This document shows, piece after piece, positions 56,055 through 64,000 of a stretch of DNA of 64,000 nt (position 1 is its first letter; each line of letters begins with the position of its first letter). Origin of the DNA: an uncultured Mucilaginibacter sp. (lineage in GTDB: Bacteria; Bacteroidota; Bacteroidia; Sphingobacteriales; Sphingobacteriaceae); the NCBI RefSeq assembly GCF_946479965.1, contig NZ_CAMLHX010000011.1, forward strand, positions 1-64,000, read 5' to 3'. The notes under the pieces are model-generated. The model was not told the DNA's origin and ran no database searches. It was given only the letters and a program-made list of their open reading frames with translations. A program made the translations under genes and the position numbers.

Positions 56055-57458
56055 CTACCTGCTGTAACGGTTAATAATATCTAATATCACCTTATTTTCC
56101 TGCAACTGAGGCAGGTAATCAAATAATATGTAATGCTTCTCCGGATCGGCAGACAGGGCCGATTCCAGATAATTAAGCGCCTCGTTATATTCGCCTTTAG
56201 CAAACAAATAAGCCACCATGCGATAGTATAGTTCCGCCGCATCGGGGTTATTTTTAATTGCCTCGGCCATAACTTCAATTGCACTGGTAAGCCTTGTTTG
56301 CTCGTATAAAATAGACGAGTAATCCAGCCAGGCATCAACATCAATAGGATTAAGCTCAACCACCTTTTCGTAAGCGGCTTCTGCTTCTGCCAAATGGCCC
56401 AGTTTATACTCAGCATCGGCTATGGCAAACCAATAATCGGCATTGGCGATATCCAGATCGAGCGCCTTTTTATAAAAATGCAAAGCCTCAAAATAGCGTT
56501 CCTCAAAGTCAAGCGTTACGCCAATACCAAACCAGGCATCAGATAACTTAGGGTCCATCTTAACCGATTTTTTGTAGAAAACCCGCGCATCATCCATTTG
56601 CTCCAGCTTCTCGTAACATTCGCCAATGGCGCAATAGGTATCGGCATTGGGTTGCTCGTACTCAAAAGTATGGCGATAAACCTCAATGGCCTCAGCATAT
56701 TTCTCCAGGTTAACCAAGGCGTTGCCTTTATTAAAGTAAGCCGACGCGAAGTTATCCTTTATTAAGATAGCATAGTCGTAAGCATCAATAGCTTTTTCAA
56801 ACAGGCTCAGTTTGGTAAAGGCGTTGCCTAAATTATACCATGCCGCATAGCTGTAGGGCTCGTTATCAATATATTGCTGATAAAATTGAACACTCTCAGC
56901 CTGGTTATCCAATACATCATAACAGAAAGCCAGTTCGTACAGGGCATCCTGGTTCTCCATGTTTTGCTTAAGACAAAGCTTTAAGTACGTTATGGACGTT
57001 TCGTAATCGCCCATGTTTTGGTATACGTAGGCAATGTGCAGCAATATTTCGTCGGTTTCCTCGGCAAGCTCAAGGGCTTTTTCGTAGTTCTCTAAAGCTT
57101 CGGTAAAACGCTCCATGCCTTCGTAAATATTACCGCGGATGATATAAATATCCGGATCGGAAGCCTCCAGCATGGCAGCTTTATCCAGCGCAGCAAAAGC
57201 ATCGTCAACCTTGTTGGCTATCACCAACAGCTGGGCCTGCTTTATCAAGAAAACGGCGGCAAAAGGGTGCTGACTAATTGCATACTCTGCAACTTGCAAG
57301 GCCCGGGCGGGGTCGTTCTTTTCGATGTAGTAATCGATAATGTTCTCAAACGCCTGGGCATCAAAAAAGTACTGGTCCTGATTGCGAATCATTTCCTCGT
57401 ACCGCTCTACCGAAAACTTTGGATCCTCAGTAAAGCCAAATTCAAATTCTTCTTCCAT
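56055..57458 (-). CDS. Cytoplasmic tetratricopeptide repeat protein
   Basis: 467 residues, no signal peptide. An acidic start (MEEEFEFGFTEDPKFSVERYEEM) is followed by about 12 TPR units (YAAWYNLGNAFTKLSLFEKA, ASAYFNKGNALVNLEKYAEA, ADAYFALADAEYKL-like ADYWFAIADAEYKLGHLAEA). A scaffold for protein contacts; partners unknown. Widely conserved in this group by my recollection. Confidence 0.88.
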   Translation of the reverse strand: MEEEFEFGFTEDPKFSVERYEEMIRNQDQYFFDAQAFENIIDYYIEKNDPARALQVAEYAISQHPFAAVFLIKQAQLLVIANKVDDAFAALDKAAMLEASDPDIYIIRGNIYEGMERFTEALENYEKALELAEETDEILLHIAYVYQNMGDYETSITYLKLCLKQNMENQDALYELAFCYDVLDNQAESVQFYQQYIDNEPYSYAAWYNLGNAFTKLSLFEKAIDAYDYAILIKDNFASAYFNKGNALVNLEKYAEAIEVYRHTFEYEQPNADTYCAIGECYEKLEQMDDARVFYKKSVKMDPKLSDAWFGIGVTLDFEERYFEALHFYKKALDLDIANADYWFAIADAEYKLGHLAEAEAAYEKVVELNPIDVDAWLDYSSILYEQTRLTSAIEVMAEAIKNNPDAAELYYRMVAYLFAKGEYNEALNYLESALSADPEKHYILFDYLPQLQENKVILDIINRYSR

Positions 57459-57658
57459 TCAATAGCGTTTTCAGAACATTCCTTCCTAACGTACAATTTT
57501 TAGGTTGTATATTAAGTTTTAGTTGTGTTTAAATTACTAGTTAAAACCTTCGTTAATGCAATTAAGTTTTCAACATACAAACATTGGCTAACAGCTGCAA
57601 TTGCAATTAGTTGATTATTAATCAGAAAGCATTTGCGGCGGCAATGAGGCGGGATAAA

Positions 57659-57689
57659 CTGTAATTGCCTTAAAAGATTTTTAACTTTG
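57659..57689 (+). promoter_or_regulatory. Promoter of the ALDH7-type gene
   Basis: TAACTTTG at 57682-57689 matches the -7 element; CTG at 57659-57661 is a weak -33 at 20 bp. Confidence 0.5.
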
Positions 57690-57705
57690 ATCAAATCTAC
57701 AAAAT

Positions 57706-59247
57706 ATGAACATCAATATTAGCGATACGCTGAAACATTTACATATAGATGTTATTAGTGAGGCTTTCAGCACGGGGAGTAAATGGGGTAGCAGCAATGG
57801 TGCCGAAGTTAAAACAGTAATATCGCCGGTTGATGGAAAACCCATTGCCTCAGTAAAGATGGCTATGCCAGCCGATTATGAAGCGGTTGTTAAACAAGCG
57901 CATATCGCCTTTAAAACATGGCGCACAGTACCAGCACCCAAGCGCGGAGAGATAATCAGACAAATAGGCGAAGCGCTCCGCCAAAACAAACGGCACCTGG
58001 GTGTTTTGGTATCCTACGAAATGGGTAAAAGCCTGCAGGAAGGCCTTGGCGAGGTACAGGAAATGATAGACATTGCCGATTTTGCCGTTGGCCTGAGCAG
58101 GCAGTTACATGGCCTTACCATGCACTCTGAACGGCCACTGCACCGCATGTATGAGCAATATCATCCCTTAGGGGTGGTAGGCATTATATCGGCCTTTAAT
58201 TTCCCGGTGGCGGTATGGGCTTGGAACGCCATGCTGGCCTGGGTTTGTGGCGATGTTTGCGTTTGGAAGCCATCAGAAAAAACACCTCTAACGGCCATTG
58301 CCTGTCAGCATATTGCGCAGGCAGTTTTCGCGGCTAACGGTGTTGAGGAAGGGGTTTCCTGCGTTGTTATTGGCGATAGAAATATTGGTGAATTGATGGC
58401 AAACGATACCCGCCTGCCATTAATATCAGCAACCGGCTCTACCCGCATGGGTAAGGCGGTAGGTGCTGCGGTGGGCGCACGGCTGGGCCGCAGTTTGTTG
58501 GAACTGGGCGGCAACAACGCCATTATCATCACAGAAAATGCCGACCTCGATATGGCCCTGATAGGCGCGGTATTTGGCGCAGTGGGCACTGCCGGGCAGC
58601 GTTGTACCAGTACCCGCAGGCTGATTATCCATGAAAGCGTTTATGATGCCTTTAAGCAAAAACTGATCAACGCTTATGGACAGATCCGCATTGGCAACCC
58701 GTTGGATGAAAACAACCATATGGGGCCGTTAATAGACCACGACGCGGTTGATGCTTATTTAGCATCCATTGAGGCGTGCAAAGCCGAAGGCGGCCGCTTT
58801 CTTGTGGAAGGCGGCAAACTTGACAGCGAGGCATACGCATCCGGTTGTTATGTAAAACCCTGCATTGCCGAGGTGGAAAATCATTACAAAATTGTACAGC
58901 ATGAAACGTTTGCTCCGATTTTGTATCTTATAAGATATAGAACCATTGATGAGGCAATTGCTATGCAGAATGGCGTGCCGCAGGGCTTATCATCAGCTAT
59001 TATGACCAACAATTTGCGCGAGGCCGAAACATTTTTGTCGGTAGCAGGTTCAGATTGTGGCATTGCCAACGTTAATATAGGCACTTCGGGGGCTGAGATT
59101 GGCGGCGCTTTTGGTGGTGAGAAGGATACAGGCGGGGGACGGGAGTCGGGCTCTGACGCGTGGAAGGTTTATATGCGCAGGCAAACTAATACCATTAACT
59201 ACTCAACAAATTTACCCCTGGCGCAGGGGATAAAGTTTGATCTGTAG
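57706..59247 (+). CDS. Aldehyde dehydrogenase of the ALDH7 (aminoadipate semialdehyde dehydrogenase) type
   Basis: 513 residues. General base E266 in [10 protein letters not shown], nucleophile C300 in GQRCTSTRR, with [20 protein letters not shown] and the late [18 protein letters not shown] that mark the antiquitin-like subgroup. It oxidises piperideine-6-carboxylate/aminoadipate semialdehyde in lysine breakdown. Element copy B begins 9 bp after its stop and supplies its probable terminator. Confidence 0.92.
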   Translation: MNINISDTLKHLHIDVISEAFSTGSKWGSSNGAEVKTVISPVDGKPIASVKMAMPADYEAVVKQAHIAFKTWRTVPAPKRGEIIRQIGEALRQNKRHLGVLVSYEMGKSLQEGLGEVQEMIDIADFAVGLSRQLHGLTMHSERPLHRMYEQYHPLGVVGIISAFNFPVAVWAWNAMLAWVCGDVCVWKPSEKTPLTAIACQHIAQAVFAANGVEEGVSCVVIGDRNIGELMANDTRLPLISATGSTRMGKAVGAAVGARLGRSLLELGGNNAIIITENADLDMALIGAVFGAVGTAGQRCTSTRRLIIHESVYDAFKQKLINAYGQIRIGNPLDENNHMGPLIDHDAVDAYLASIEACKAEGGRFLVEGGKLDSEAYASGCYVKPCIAEVENHYKIVQHETFAPILYLIRYRTIDEAIAMQNGVPQGLSSAIMTNNLREAETFLSVAGSDCGIANVNIGTSGAEIGGAFGGEKDTGGGRESGSDAWKVYMRRQTNTINYSTNLPLAQGIKFDL

Positions 59248-59255
59248 CTGAGTGC

Positions 59256-59455
59256 GTGTTTCACAAAATATATGAAACAAATGAAACGATTGAAACACTT
59301 TTTTTTGTAATATATTGATTACTATAGATTTATAGTTTTGAGGTGAAACAAAATGAAACTACTTTTAAGTCAGTAAGATTAGCTGTAATTTATACGTAAG
59401 TTACTATTTATCAGAAGATTGTAAAAACAGCGAATTTGCGCATTAGGTGAAACAC
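59256..59455 (+). repeat. Heptamer-array 3' element, copy B (TGAAAC type)
   Basis: 200 bp with perfect 9-bp ends GTGTTTCAC/GTGAAACAC. M1 59256-59264 (inverted), then direct heptamers M2 59273-59279, M3 59282-59288, M4 59291-59298, M5 59344-59350, M6 59354-59360 and M7 59448-59455. M1 pairs with M4, and eight T follow. After M6 comes ACTTTTAAGTCAGTAAGATT then AGCTGT. About 70-75% of positions appear to match copy A by eye when copy A is reversed. No target-site duplication is visible. Confidence 0.88.
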
Positions 59456-59462
59456 TAATTAT

Positions 59463-59494
59463 CCATAACGATGGGTTTAAAACCCATCGCTATG
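59463..59494. repeat. Hairpin after element copy B
   Basis: Arms centred on ATGGGTTTAAAACCCAT, extended by CATAACG/CGCTATG with one mismatch. It ends 76 bp before the subtilase gene. Confidence 0.6.
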
Positions 59495-59570
59495 AAGCCG
59501 AATTGTTCTTTATAAACCTATCACCATGATTTAACCATTTTTAAATATATTACGCCAAATTTTAAAATAG

Positions 59571-61211
59571 ATGAGCAGTTTCAAAAAATATATGGTCGGG
59601 CCGGTATTGTTCGGTGCGCTTTTAACAAGTTTTAGCGCCTTTGCGCAGCTGGCACCTAAAGCGGATGCACCCAAAAACTGGCATACGCTTGATCTTAAAA
59701 CCGATGGCTACTACGGCATCAGCTTAAACCAGGCCTACAAACTGGTGCAGGGCAAAAAAAGCAAAACGGTTGTTATGGCTACTATTGACAGCGGTGTTGA
59801 TACCGCGCAGAACGACCTGAAAAGCATCCTTTGGCTAAACACCAAAGAAATACCGGGCAACGGAATAGACGATGACAAGAATGGCTACATTGATGACATA
59901 CACGGCTGGAACTTTTTAGGCGGCCCGGGCGGCAAATGCGATTATACCGAAACCACCGAGGAGGTGCGCGAATACAATCGCCTTAAACCTAAATACGGCA
60001 ACCTTACCGCGGCTCCGGCAAATGATGCCAAGGGCTACGCGTATTGGTTAAAGGTGAAAGCGACGCATGATGAAACGGTGCAAAAATCGGATGCTGAATT
60101 GAAGCAGTATTCGCCTATGTTGAACGCCCTGATGGTTACCAGCGGGTATTTAAAGCGCCAACTTAAACTGGATGCATCAGGAACGTTTAAAAAAGCGGAC
60201 GTAGAAAAAATTAATAACGTGGCCAATGATACCATTGCACAAAGCAAGGGCATTTGGATGCAGATATTTGAGCAACAAGGCGGCGATGAAGACAACGGCA
60301 AAATAATAAAAGAGCTGAGCGATTACATGGCCAAGCTGAACAACGATATTAACCCCGACCTAACAGCACGTAAAACCATTGTAGGCGATGATCCGGACGT
60401 TTGGGAAACCAAATCATACGGCAGCGGTCTGCTTAAATTTCCGGATGCTTCGCATGGTACAGGCGTTGCCGGTTTAATGGCCGCCGCCCGTGGCAACGGC
60501 TATGGCATTGATGGCGTTGCCGATAACGCGCGCATTATAGCCATTAAAGCTGTACCCAATGGCGACGAATATGATAAAGATATTGCCAAAGCGATCCGTT
60601 ATGCCGTTGATAATGGCGCTAAAGTGATCAATATGAGCTTTGGTAAAAAACTGTCGCCACATAAGGATTGGGTTGATGCCGCTTTTAAATATGCTGCTTC
60701 GAAAGATGTATTATTGGTGCAGGCATCGGGCAACGACAACCAGGATATGGACACAAAACCACAGTTCCCTAATGATACTTTTGAAGACGGCTCATCGTCA
60801 GATTCGCCTAACGTGATCTGTGTGGGTGCATCAGGTGCCAGGAAAGATGAAACGCTGGCCGCAACCTTTAGCAACTACGGCAAAAAGAATGTGGATGTTT
60901 TTGCACCGGGTGCAAAAGTCACTTCAATTGATAGCGACGCTGAATTTAATACCGCCGACGGCACCAGCTTTGCCTCGCCAATTGTAGCGGGCATTGCAGG
61001 CTTAATATTAGAGTATTATCCAACACTTAGCGCACGTCAGCTAAAGCAAGTCATTTTACAATCGGCTACGCCACTTACCGGCACCATGGTGCTTAAACCC
61101 GGCAGTCAGGCAGATAAAGTTGATTTTACTAGCCTTTCAAAAACCGGCGGTATTGCTAATGCTTACAGGGCATTGCAGATTGCTGCGACTATGAAGGGGG
61201 AGAGGAAGTAG
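59571..61211 (+). CDS. Secreted subtilisin-like serine protease (S8)
   Basis: 546 residues with a signal peptide ending at AFAQ. The triad is D73 in ATIDSGVD, H295 in SHGTGVAGLMAA and S466 in GTSFASPIVAG; ASGNDNQD is the oxyanion region. About 220 residues separate D and H, where standard subtilases have about 40; the insertion (residues 100-280) is charged and helical and contains GWNFLGGPGGK. No T9SS tail. The protease would act in the periplasm or outside. Confidence 0.93.
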   Translation: MSSFKKYMVGPVLFGALLTSFSAFAQLAPKADAPKNWHTLDLKTDGYYGISLNQAYKLVQGKKSKTVVMATIDSGVDTAQNDLKSILWLNTKEIPGNGIDDDKNGYIDDIHGWNFLGGPGGKCDYTETTEEVREYNRLKPKYGNLTAAPANDAKGYAYWLKVKATHDETVQKSDAELKQYSPMLNALMVTSGYLKRQLKLDASGTFKKADVEKINNVANDTIAQSKGIWMQIFEQQGGDEDNGKIIKELSDYMAKLNNDINPDLTARKTIVGDDPDVWETKSYGSGLLKFPDASHGTGVAGLMAAARGNGYGIDGVADNARIIAIKAVPNGDEYDKDIAKAIRYAVDNGAKVINMSFGKKLSPHKDWVDAAFKYAASKDVLLVQASGNDNQDMDTKPQFPNDTFEDGSSSDSPNVICVGASGARKDETLAATFSNYGKKNVDVFAPGAKVTSIDSDAEFNTADGTSFASPIVAGIAGLILEYYPTLSARQLKQVILQSATPLTGTMVLKPGSQADKVDFTSLSKTGGIANAYRALQIAATMKGERK

Positions 61212-61238
61212 TTAAGCGTAGAGGGGGGAATGATTTTT

Positions 61239-61267
61239 AAGGCGGGCTTTGGTCCGCCTTTTTTTAT
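61239..61267 (+). terminator. Terminator of the subtilase gene
   Basis: AAGGCGG (61239-61245) pairs with CCGCCTT (61254-61260), then a run of T. Confidence 0.75.
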
Positions 61268-61293
61268 TCCACTCGAAAAGGTAATTTTATTGA

Positions 61294-61827
61294 ATGAGAA
61301 ACCTTATTGACCCTTATTCAGAGTTTGACAGCGTCAGTCACCTGTCACCTCTACTTGAAAAATCGCTATTTGATAGCGCACATGGCTGGGATCTTGGTTG
61401 GTTATTATTGGAGCCTATAAATATTGCGACTGGCAGGGATGAAGACCGAGAATTATCGAAAAGATTTTCTCCCGGCCAAAAGGCACTTTATTTCTTCTGG
61501 TATCTTGATGCAGAAGTGACCAATGGTGGTTTTGTGCAATTTTATTGGAACGGATACAGACCGTACCTCCCGGCAATTGTTAAGGGTTTAGAGCTAATAG
61601 GTGACGATGAAATGTTAGAACTTGTATATGCGGCGGACAGTGTTTTTTTAGAAAATGAGACGTTTTTTAAACACCAAATGAGAAAGGGTGATTGGAGTCC
61701 ACTTTATGAAAAAATAGCCGCTTTTGAGGATTGCGATACAAAATACTATGGTATTCATGATAATACAATGGATAAGATAGAGGATTTCGCTCGTAAAAAC
61801 CCTTCTGAGTTTGGCAGTTTTGATTAG
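61294..61827 (+). CDS. DUF4375/DMP19-like protein
   Basis: 177 residues, no signal peptide. The segment ALYFFWYLDAEVTNGGFVQF with YWNGYRPYLPAIVKGLELIG is the hallmark of DUF4375 (DMP19-like), followed by Leu/Asp-rich helices. Stand-alone, AT-richer than the subtilase gene. Members are scattered, often near immunity or accessory genes; function unknown. Confidence 0.78.
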   Translation: MRNLIDPYSEFDSVSHLSPLLEKSLFDSAHGWDLGWLLLEPINIATGRDEDRELSKRFSPGQKALYFFWYLDAEVTNGGFVQFYWNGYRPYLPAIVKGLELIGDDEMLELVYAADSVFLENETFFKHQMRKGDWSPLYEKIAAFEDCDTKYYGIHDNTMDKIEDFARKNPSEFGSFD

Positions 61828-61843
61828 GCAACATTCGTAATGT

Positions 61844-62884
61844 CTAAATTTGTCTTAATTCTAATCTTATCTTTTTGTATTGAAATAAGCTATGCTTGTC
61901 AAAGATGCCGGCCACTTGCCTAACCACACCAAGCCGGTCGTTAAAAATATCAATCTCCATTCCGGTTACTTTAGCTACTAGACCTTTAAATATTTTAGTA
62001 ACAAACGAGCCGTTTGTAAGAGAAACGAATGTGTAAATTATTAATACTGAAAATACTTCCCTTTCTGCGATATCTGATAGAATGAGATTTGCTTCTTCAT
62101 AATTGTTGGAAATATAATTTAGCAGGATTAATGCTTTGAAAACAACATAAAGTAGTATTAACCCTATAATAATTATAAAACCCAGAATGAGCGACCCTAA
62201 GTACTGTACGACGATCTCGGCACTTCCAAAAACTTCTGGTCTGTGTGGTGGTTTAAAATATTTTATGGTCGCATCTGCCGATTTCAAATAGTAAAAATCA
62301 TCATATTCAGTAATAGCCTGTATAAGTCTTTTATGATCGCCAAAGTTAAACCAAACAGAATTGCCATTAACACTAAGAAAAGGTTTTATAGAAGGGGGTA
62401 ATATATTGATTTTTGATGGATGAATATCGGCTTCCTTTACGCCTTTGTAATCGCGCAAAGGCAAAATCTCAAACGGCAAAATGTAGCATATTGCCCTATC
62501 AACCTGATCGCTCAACGTAATCGAATCTTTTACTATTCTTTCAACTCCTATTGTATAAAATAAACCTGTAGTTATTACTTTTTTATCCCCCCATTGTTCA
62601 GGCATTCTAATACTAAAGCTATTAAAGCTAAAGCTTTTTCGCTCCTTGCTTTCCCATCCTAAAACCAGATTGCTTAACGAGTCAACGCGGGTGCTTGGAA
62701 ATTTTCGGGTAAGGTAACCCTCTTCAAGGTAGATGTTGTAGCCTTTTAAAAGTGTCGGATTCCCTTCAAATTTCCCCCAGGTTACTAAGTAGTATTTTTC
62801 CTTCTTTTTTGCAGTAATACTGAACTGACAAAATACAAGTGCCGGCATAAGCAACAATACGGTCGTGAGCGCGCATCTTCGCAT
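61844..62884 (-). CDS. Secreted or membrane-anchored protein of unknown function
   Basis: 346 residues from MRRCALTTVLLLMPALVFCQ, a signal peptide; a start at 62908 would overlap the previous gene. Residues 25-210 look like a beta-rich extracytoplasmic domain (YYLVTWGKFEGNPTLLKGYN resembles a fibronectin-like strand set). Two membrane segments follow (LGSLILGFIIIIGLILLYVV and a weaker one near 295). It begins one base after the stop of the multi-span protein, so the two form a unit. No family recognised. Confidence 0.6.
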   Translation of the reverse strand: MRRCALTTVLLLMPALVFCQFSITAKKKEKYYLVTWGKFEGNPTLLKGYNIYLEEGYLTRKFPSTRVDSLSNLVLGWESKERKSFSFNSFSIRMPEQWGDKKVITTGLFYTIGVERIVKDSITLSDQVDRAICYILPFEILPLRDYKGVKEADIHPSKINILPPSIKPFLSVNGNSVWFNFGDHKRLIQAITEYDDFYYLKSADATIKYFKPPHRPEVFGSAEIVVQYLGSLILGFIIIIGLILLYVVFKALILLNYISNNYEEANLILSDIAEREVFSVLIIYTFVSLTNGSFVTKIFKGLVAKVTGMEIDIFNDRLGVVRQVAGIFDKHSLFQYKKIRLELRQI

Positions 62885-62885
62885 A

Positions 62886-63926
62886 TTATACTGCACTTGT
62901 GTTAACAATTATAGCTTTTTTTAAGCTGTTTGCCGCCAACCCAGAACAGATTCCCCAAATAATTGCGTTTGCTATCTGAGTGTCGATGGCCCACAAACCT
63001 TTCCAAATTGGCGCCAGAAAAGTTTCATAAGATATCATGAAAATGATATGAATAAAAAATGTTGCAAGAGATAATCTGAACGAGATATTCAAATCTGTGC
63101 TATTCAACTGCCCCCGTTGTAGCAGAAAATAAGCCGTTCTTCTGTACACTAAAACGCAAACCAAGGATAAAAAAATAGTGAAATTACATATAATTGCCGA
63201 AAAAGAGGTTAACCACGAAAGGGATATTTTACCCTGCAATTTCCTGTTTTTTATATCTATAAAATGTAGAATGTTACCCGCTATTGAAAGAGCTAATGAA
63301 ATTACGCCAACACCAATTACCATGAGTGCTATTTGCGGCATTGAGTTGAGATACTCAGATAGGGGTAGTAAACTAATCCCTGTAGCATATAAAGCAAATA
63401 AAACAAATAAATTCAGGCCTAAATTTCTAATTTTTTCTTTAAAAAAATGAGTTAAAGTAATTGTAAACATCGCGACTAAAACCAGGAACGAGGCAAGAAA
63501 GCTTGGCAGCCATAAATAATCAATTACCGCAACAAGCGGCCCGCATTGAATTACAATACCTGCAATTATATAGAGAAGGATTCTGAATATCTCTTTTATA
63601 CTTAACGCAGCGATACAGAAAATGAATACGAAAACAGAAACAGCTAATGGAAAAAACAAGTAAAACAGGGGGATAGTTGATATTCCCATTGAGGTTTCAT
63701 ATCTCAAACTCAGAACGCCGGAATATGCTAAACCTGCTACTGTGAAAATATAAACCCAAAATATTTTTTCAAATAACGTGTTAGTTTTTGCAAGATGCTT
63801 GTGAAACATTATTCCCAAACCAAAGCCGATAAAGGCAAAACCTGCAGGAAAATTGAATGTGCTAAGGTAAGGAGTAAAATAACCAGCAACTAATCCGAGC
63901 GAAGCGCCTGCAACGGTATATTTCAT
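62886..63926 (-). CDS. Multi-span membrane protein of unknown function
   Basis: 346 residues with about ten hydrophobic segments (LGLVAGYFTPYLSTFNF, FAFIGFGLGIMFH, IFWVYIFTVAGLAYSGVL, IPLFYLFFPLAVSVFVFIFC, ILLYIIAGIVIQCGPLVAVI and others). No enzyme motif is seen. First gene of a two-gene unit with the secreted or anchored protein, AT-rich, at the window end. It could be a transporter or sensor base, but that is a guess. Confidence 0.6.
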   Translation of the reverse strand: MKYTVAGASLGLVAGYFTPYLSTFNFPAGFAFIGFGLGIMFHKHLAKTNTLFEKIFWVYIFTVAGLAYSGVLSLRYETSMGISTIPLFYLFFPLAVSVFVFIFCIAALSIKEIFRILLYIIAGIVIQCGPLVAVIDYLWLPSFLASFLVLVAMFTITLTHFFKEKIRNLGLNLFVLFALYATGISLLPLSEYLNSMPQIALMVIGVGVISLALSIAGNILHFIDIKNRKLQGKISLSWLTSFSAIICNFTIFLSLVCVLVYRRTAYFLLQRGQLNSTDLNISFRLSLATFFIHIIFMISYETFLAPIWKGLWAIDTQIANAIIWGICSGLAANSLKKAIIVNTSAV

Positions 63927-64000
63927 TATGTAAGGTTGGTAATTTAATTGTATCTATAAATATATAAACTTTATTCAACAGAGCCTAATATCTAGTGTAA

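Noticed and set aside
59256..59455. CRISPR array, because of repeated GTTTCA/TGAAAC units
   Set aside because: Units are 7-9 bp with gaps of 2 to 87 nt and no unique spacers of constant length; the plan is conserved between three loci.

Overview
The window looks like the chromosome of a soil or plant-associated Bacteroidota, most like Sphingobacteriaceae (Mucilaginibacter/Pedobacter). The evidence is a type IX secretion C-terminal domain, a TonB-type receptor with a CarboxypepD-like N-terminus, BlaI/M56 and FtsX-permease genes, TlpA/DUF4369 proteins, a ribosomal protein S16 with a long acidic tail, and promoters of the Bacteroidota form TTG-N19/20-TAnnTTTG. Secreted carbohydrate esterases of the CE1, CE7 and CE15 types, a GH43-like protein and a sugar-acid dehydratase point to use of plant hemicellulose. 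I saw no rRNA, tRNA, CRISPR array, phage or intact insertion sequence.

Layout. 1-5.3 kb: cut receptor gene, pdxJ, and a large T9SS surface protein. 5.3-9.3 kb: gcvP followed by an accessory pocket holding an orphan double-glycine, cysteine-rich peptide gene; the pocket is bounded by two diverged copies of the gcvP 3' end and terminator. 9.3-16 kb: secreted esterase, GH43-like protein, asd, a threonine dehydrogenase-type SDR, a jelly-roll protein and YebC. 16-24 kb: a GFTPRFKA repeat protein, an operon of TPR, barrel and CE7 esterase genes, an acyltransferase and a radical SAM enzyme. 24-33 kb: phosphohexomutase, a BlaI-M56-TlpA cluster with a clear double operator, an FtsX permease with a likely sigma-54 promoter, and a DUF4238 gene among REP-like repeats. 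33-44 kb: EttA, an FAD oxidoreductase, a Zn peptidase, CE15 esterase, ApaG, DusB, a CPBP protease broken by one TAG codon, DUF2007, CdsA and a Psd-like protein. 44-48 kb: the rpsP-rimM-trmD-rplS block, split by a self-promoted membrane-Xre-VOC module. 48-64 kb: metallopeptidase, amidase, GlnS, enolase-superfamily enzyme, PAP2-ComA pair, TPR protein, ALDH7, subtilase, DMP19-like protein and an unknown membrane pair.

The most unusual signal is non-coding. Three elements of about 200-211 bp (14091-14291 on the minus strand, 26004-26214 and 59256-59455 on the plus strand) share one plan: an inverted first heptamer, then six direct heptamers at nearly fixed spacing, a conserved core ending in TTAGCTGT, terminal inverted repeats and an oligo-T run after heptamer 4. 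The heptamer is TGAAAC in two elements and TGCAAC throughout the third, and the end repeats co-vary. All three lie 9-34 bp after the stop codon of a gene and point the same way as it. Together with a second 3'-end repeat (AGCCCC..CCCCCTAAAGGGGG) at three other genes, one of them read into the glnS frame, this suggests that gene 3' ends are favoured sites for repeats in this genome.
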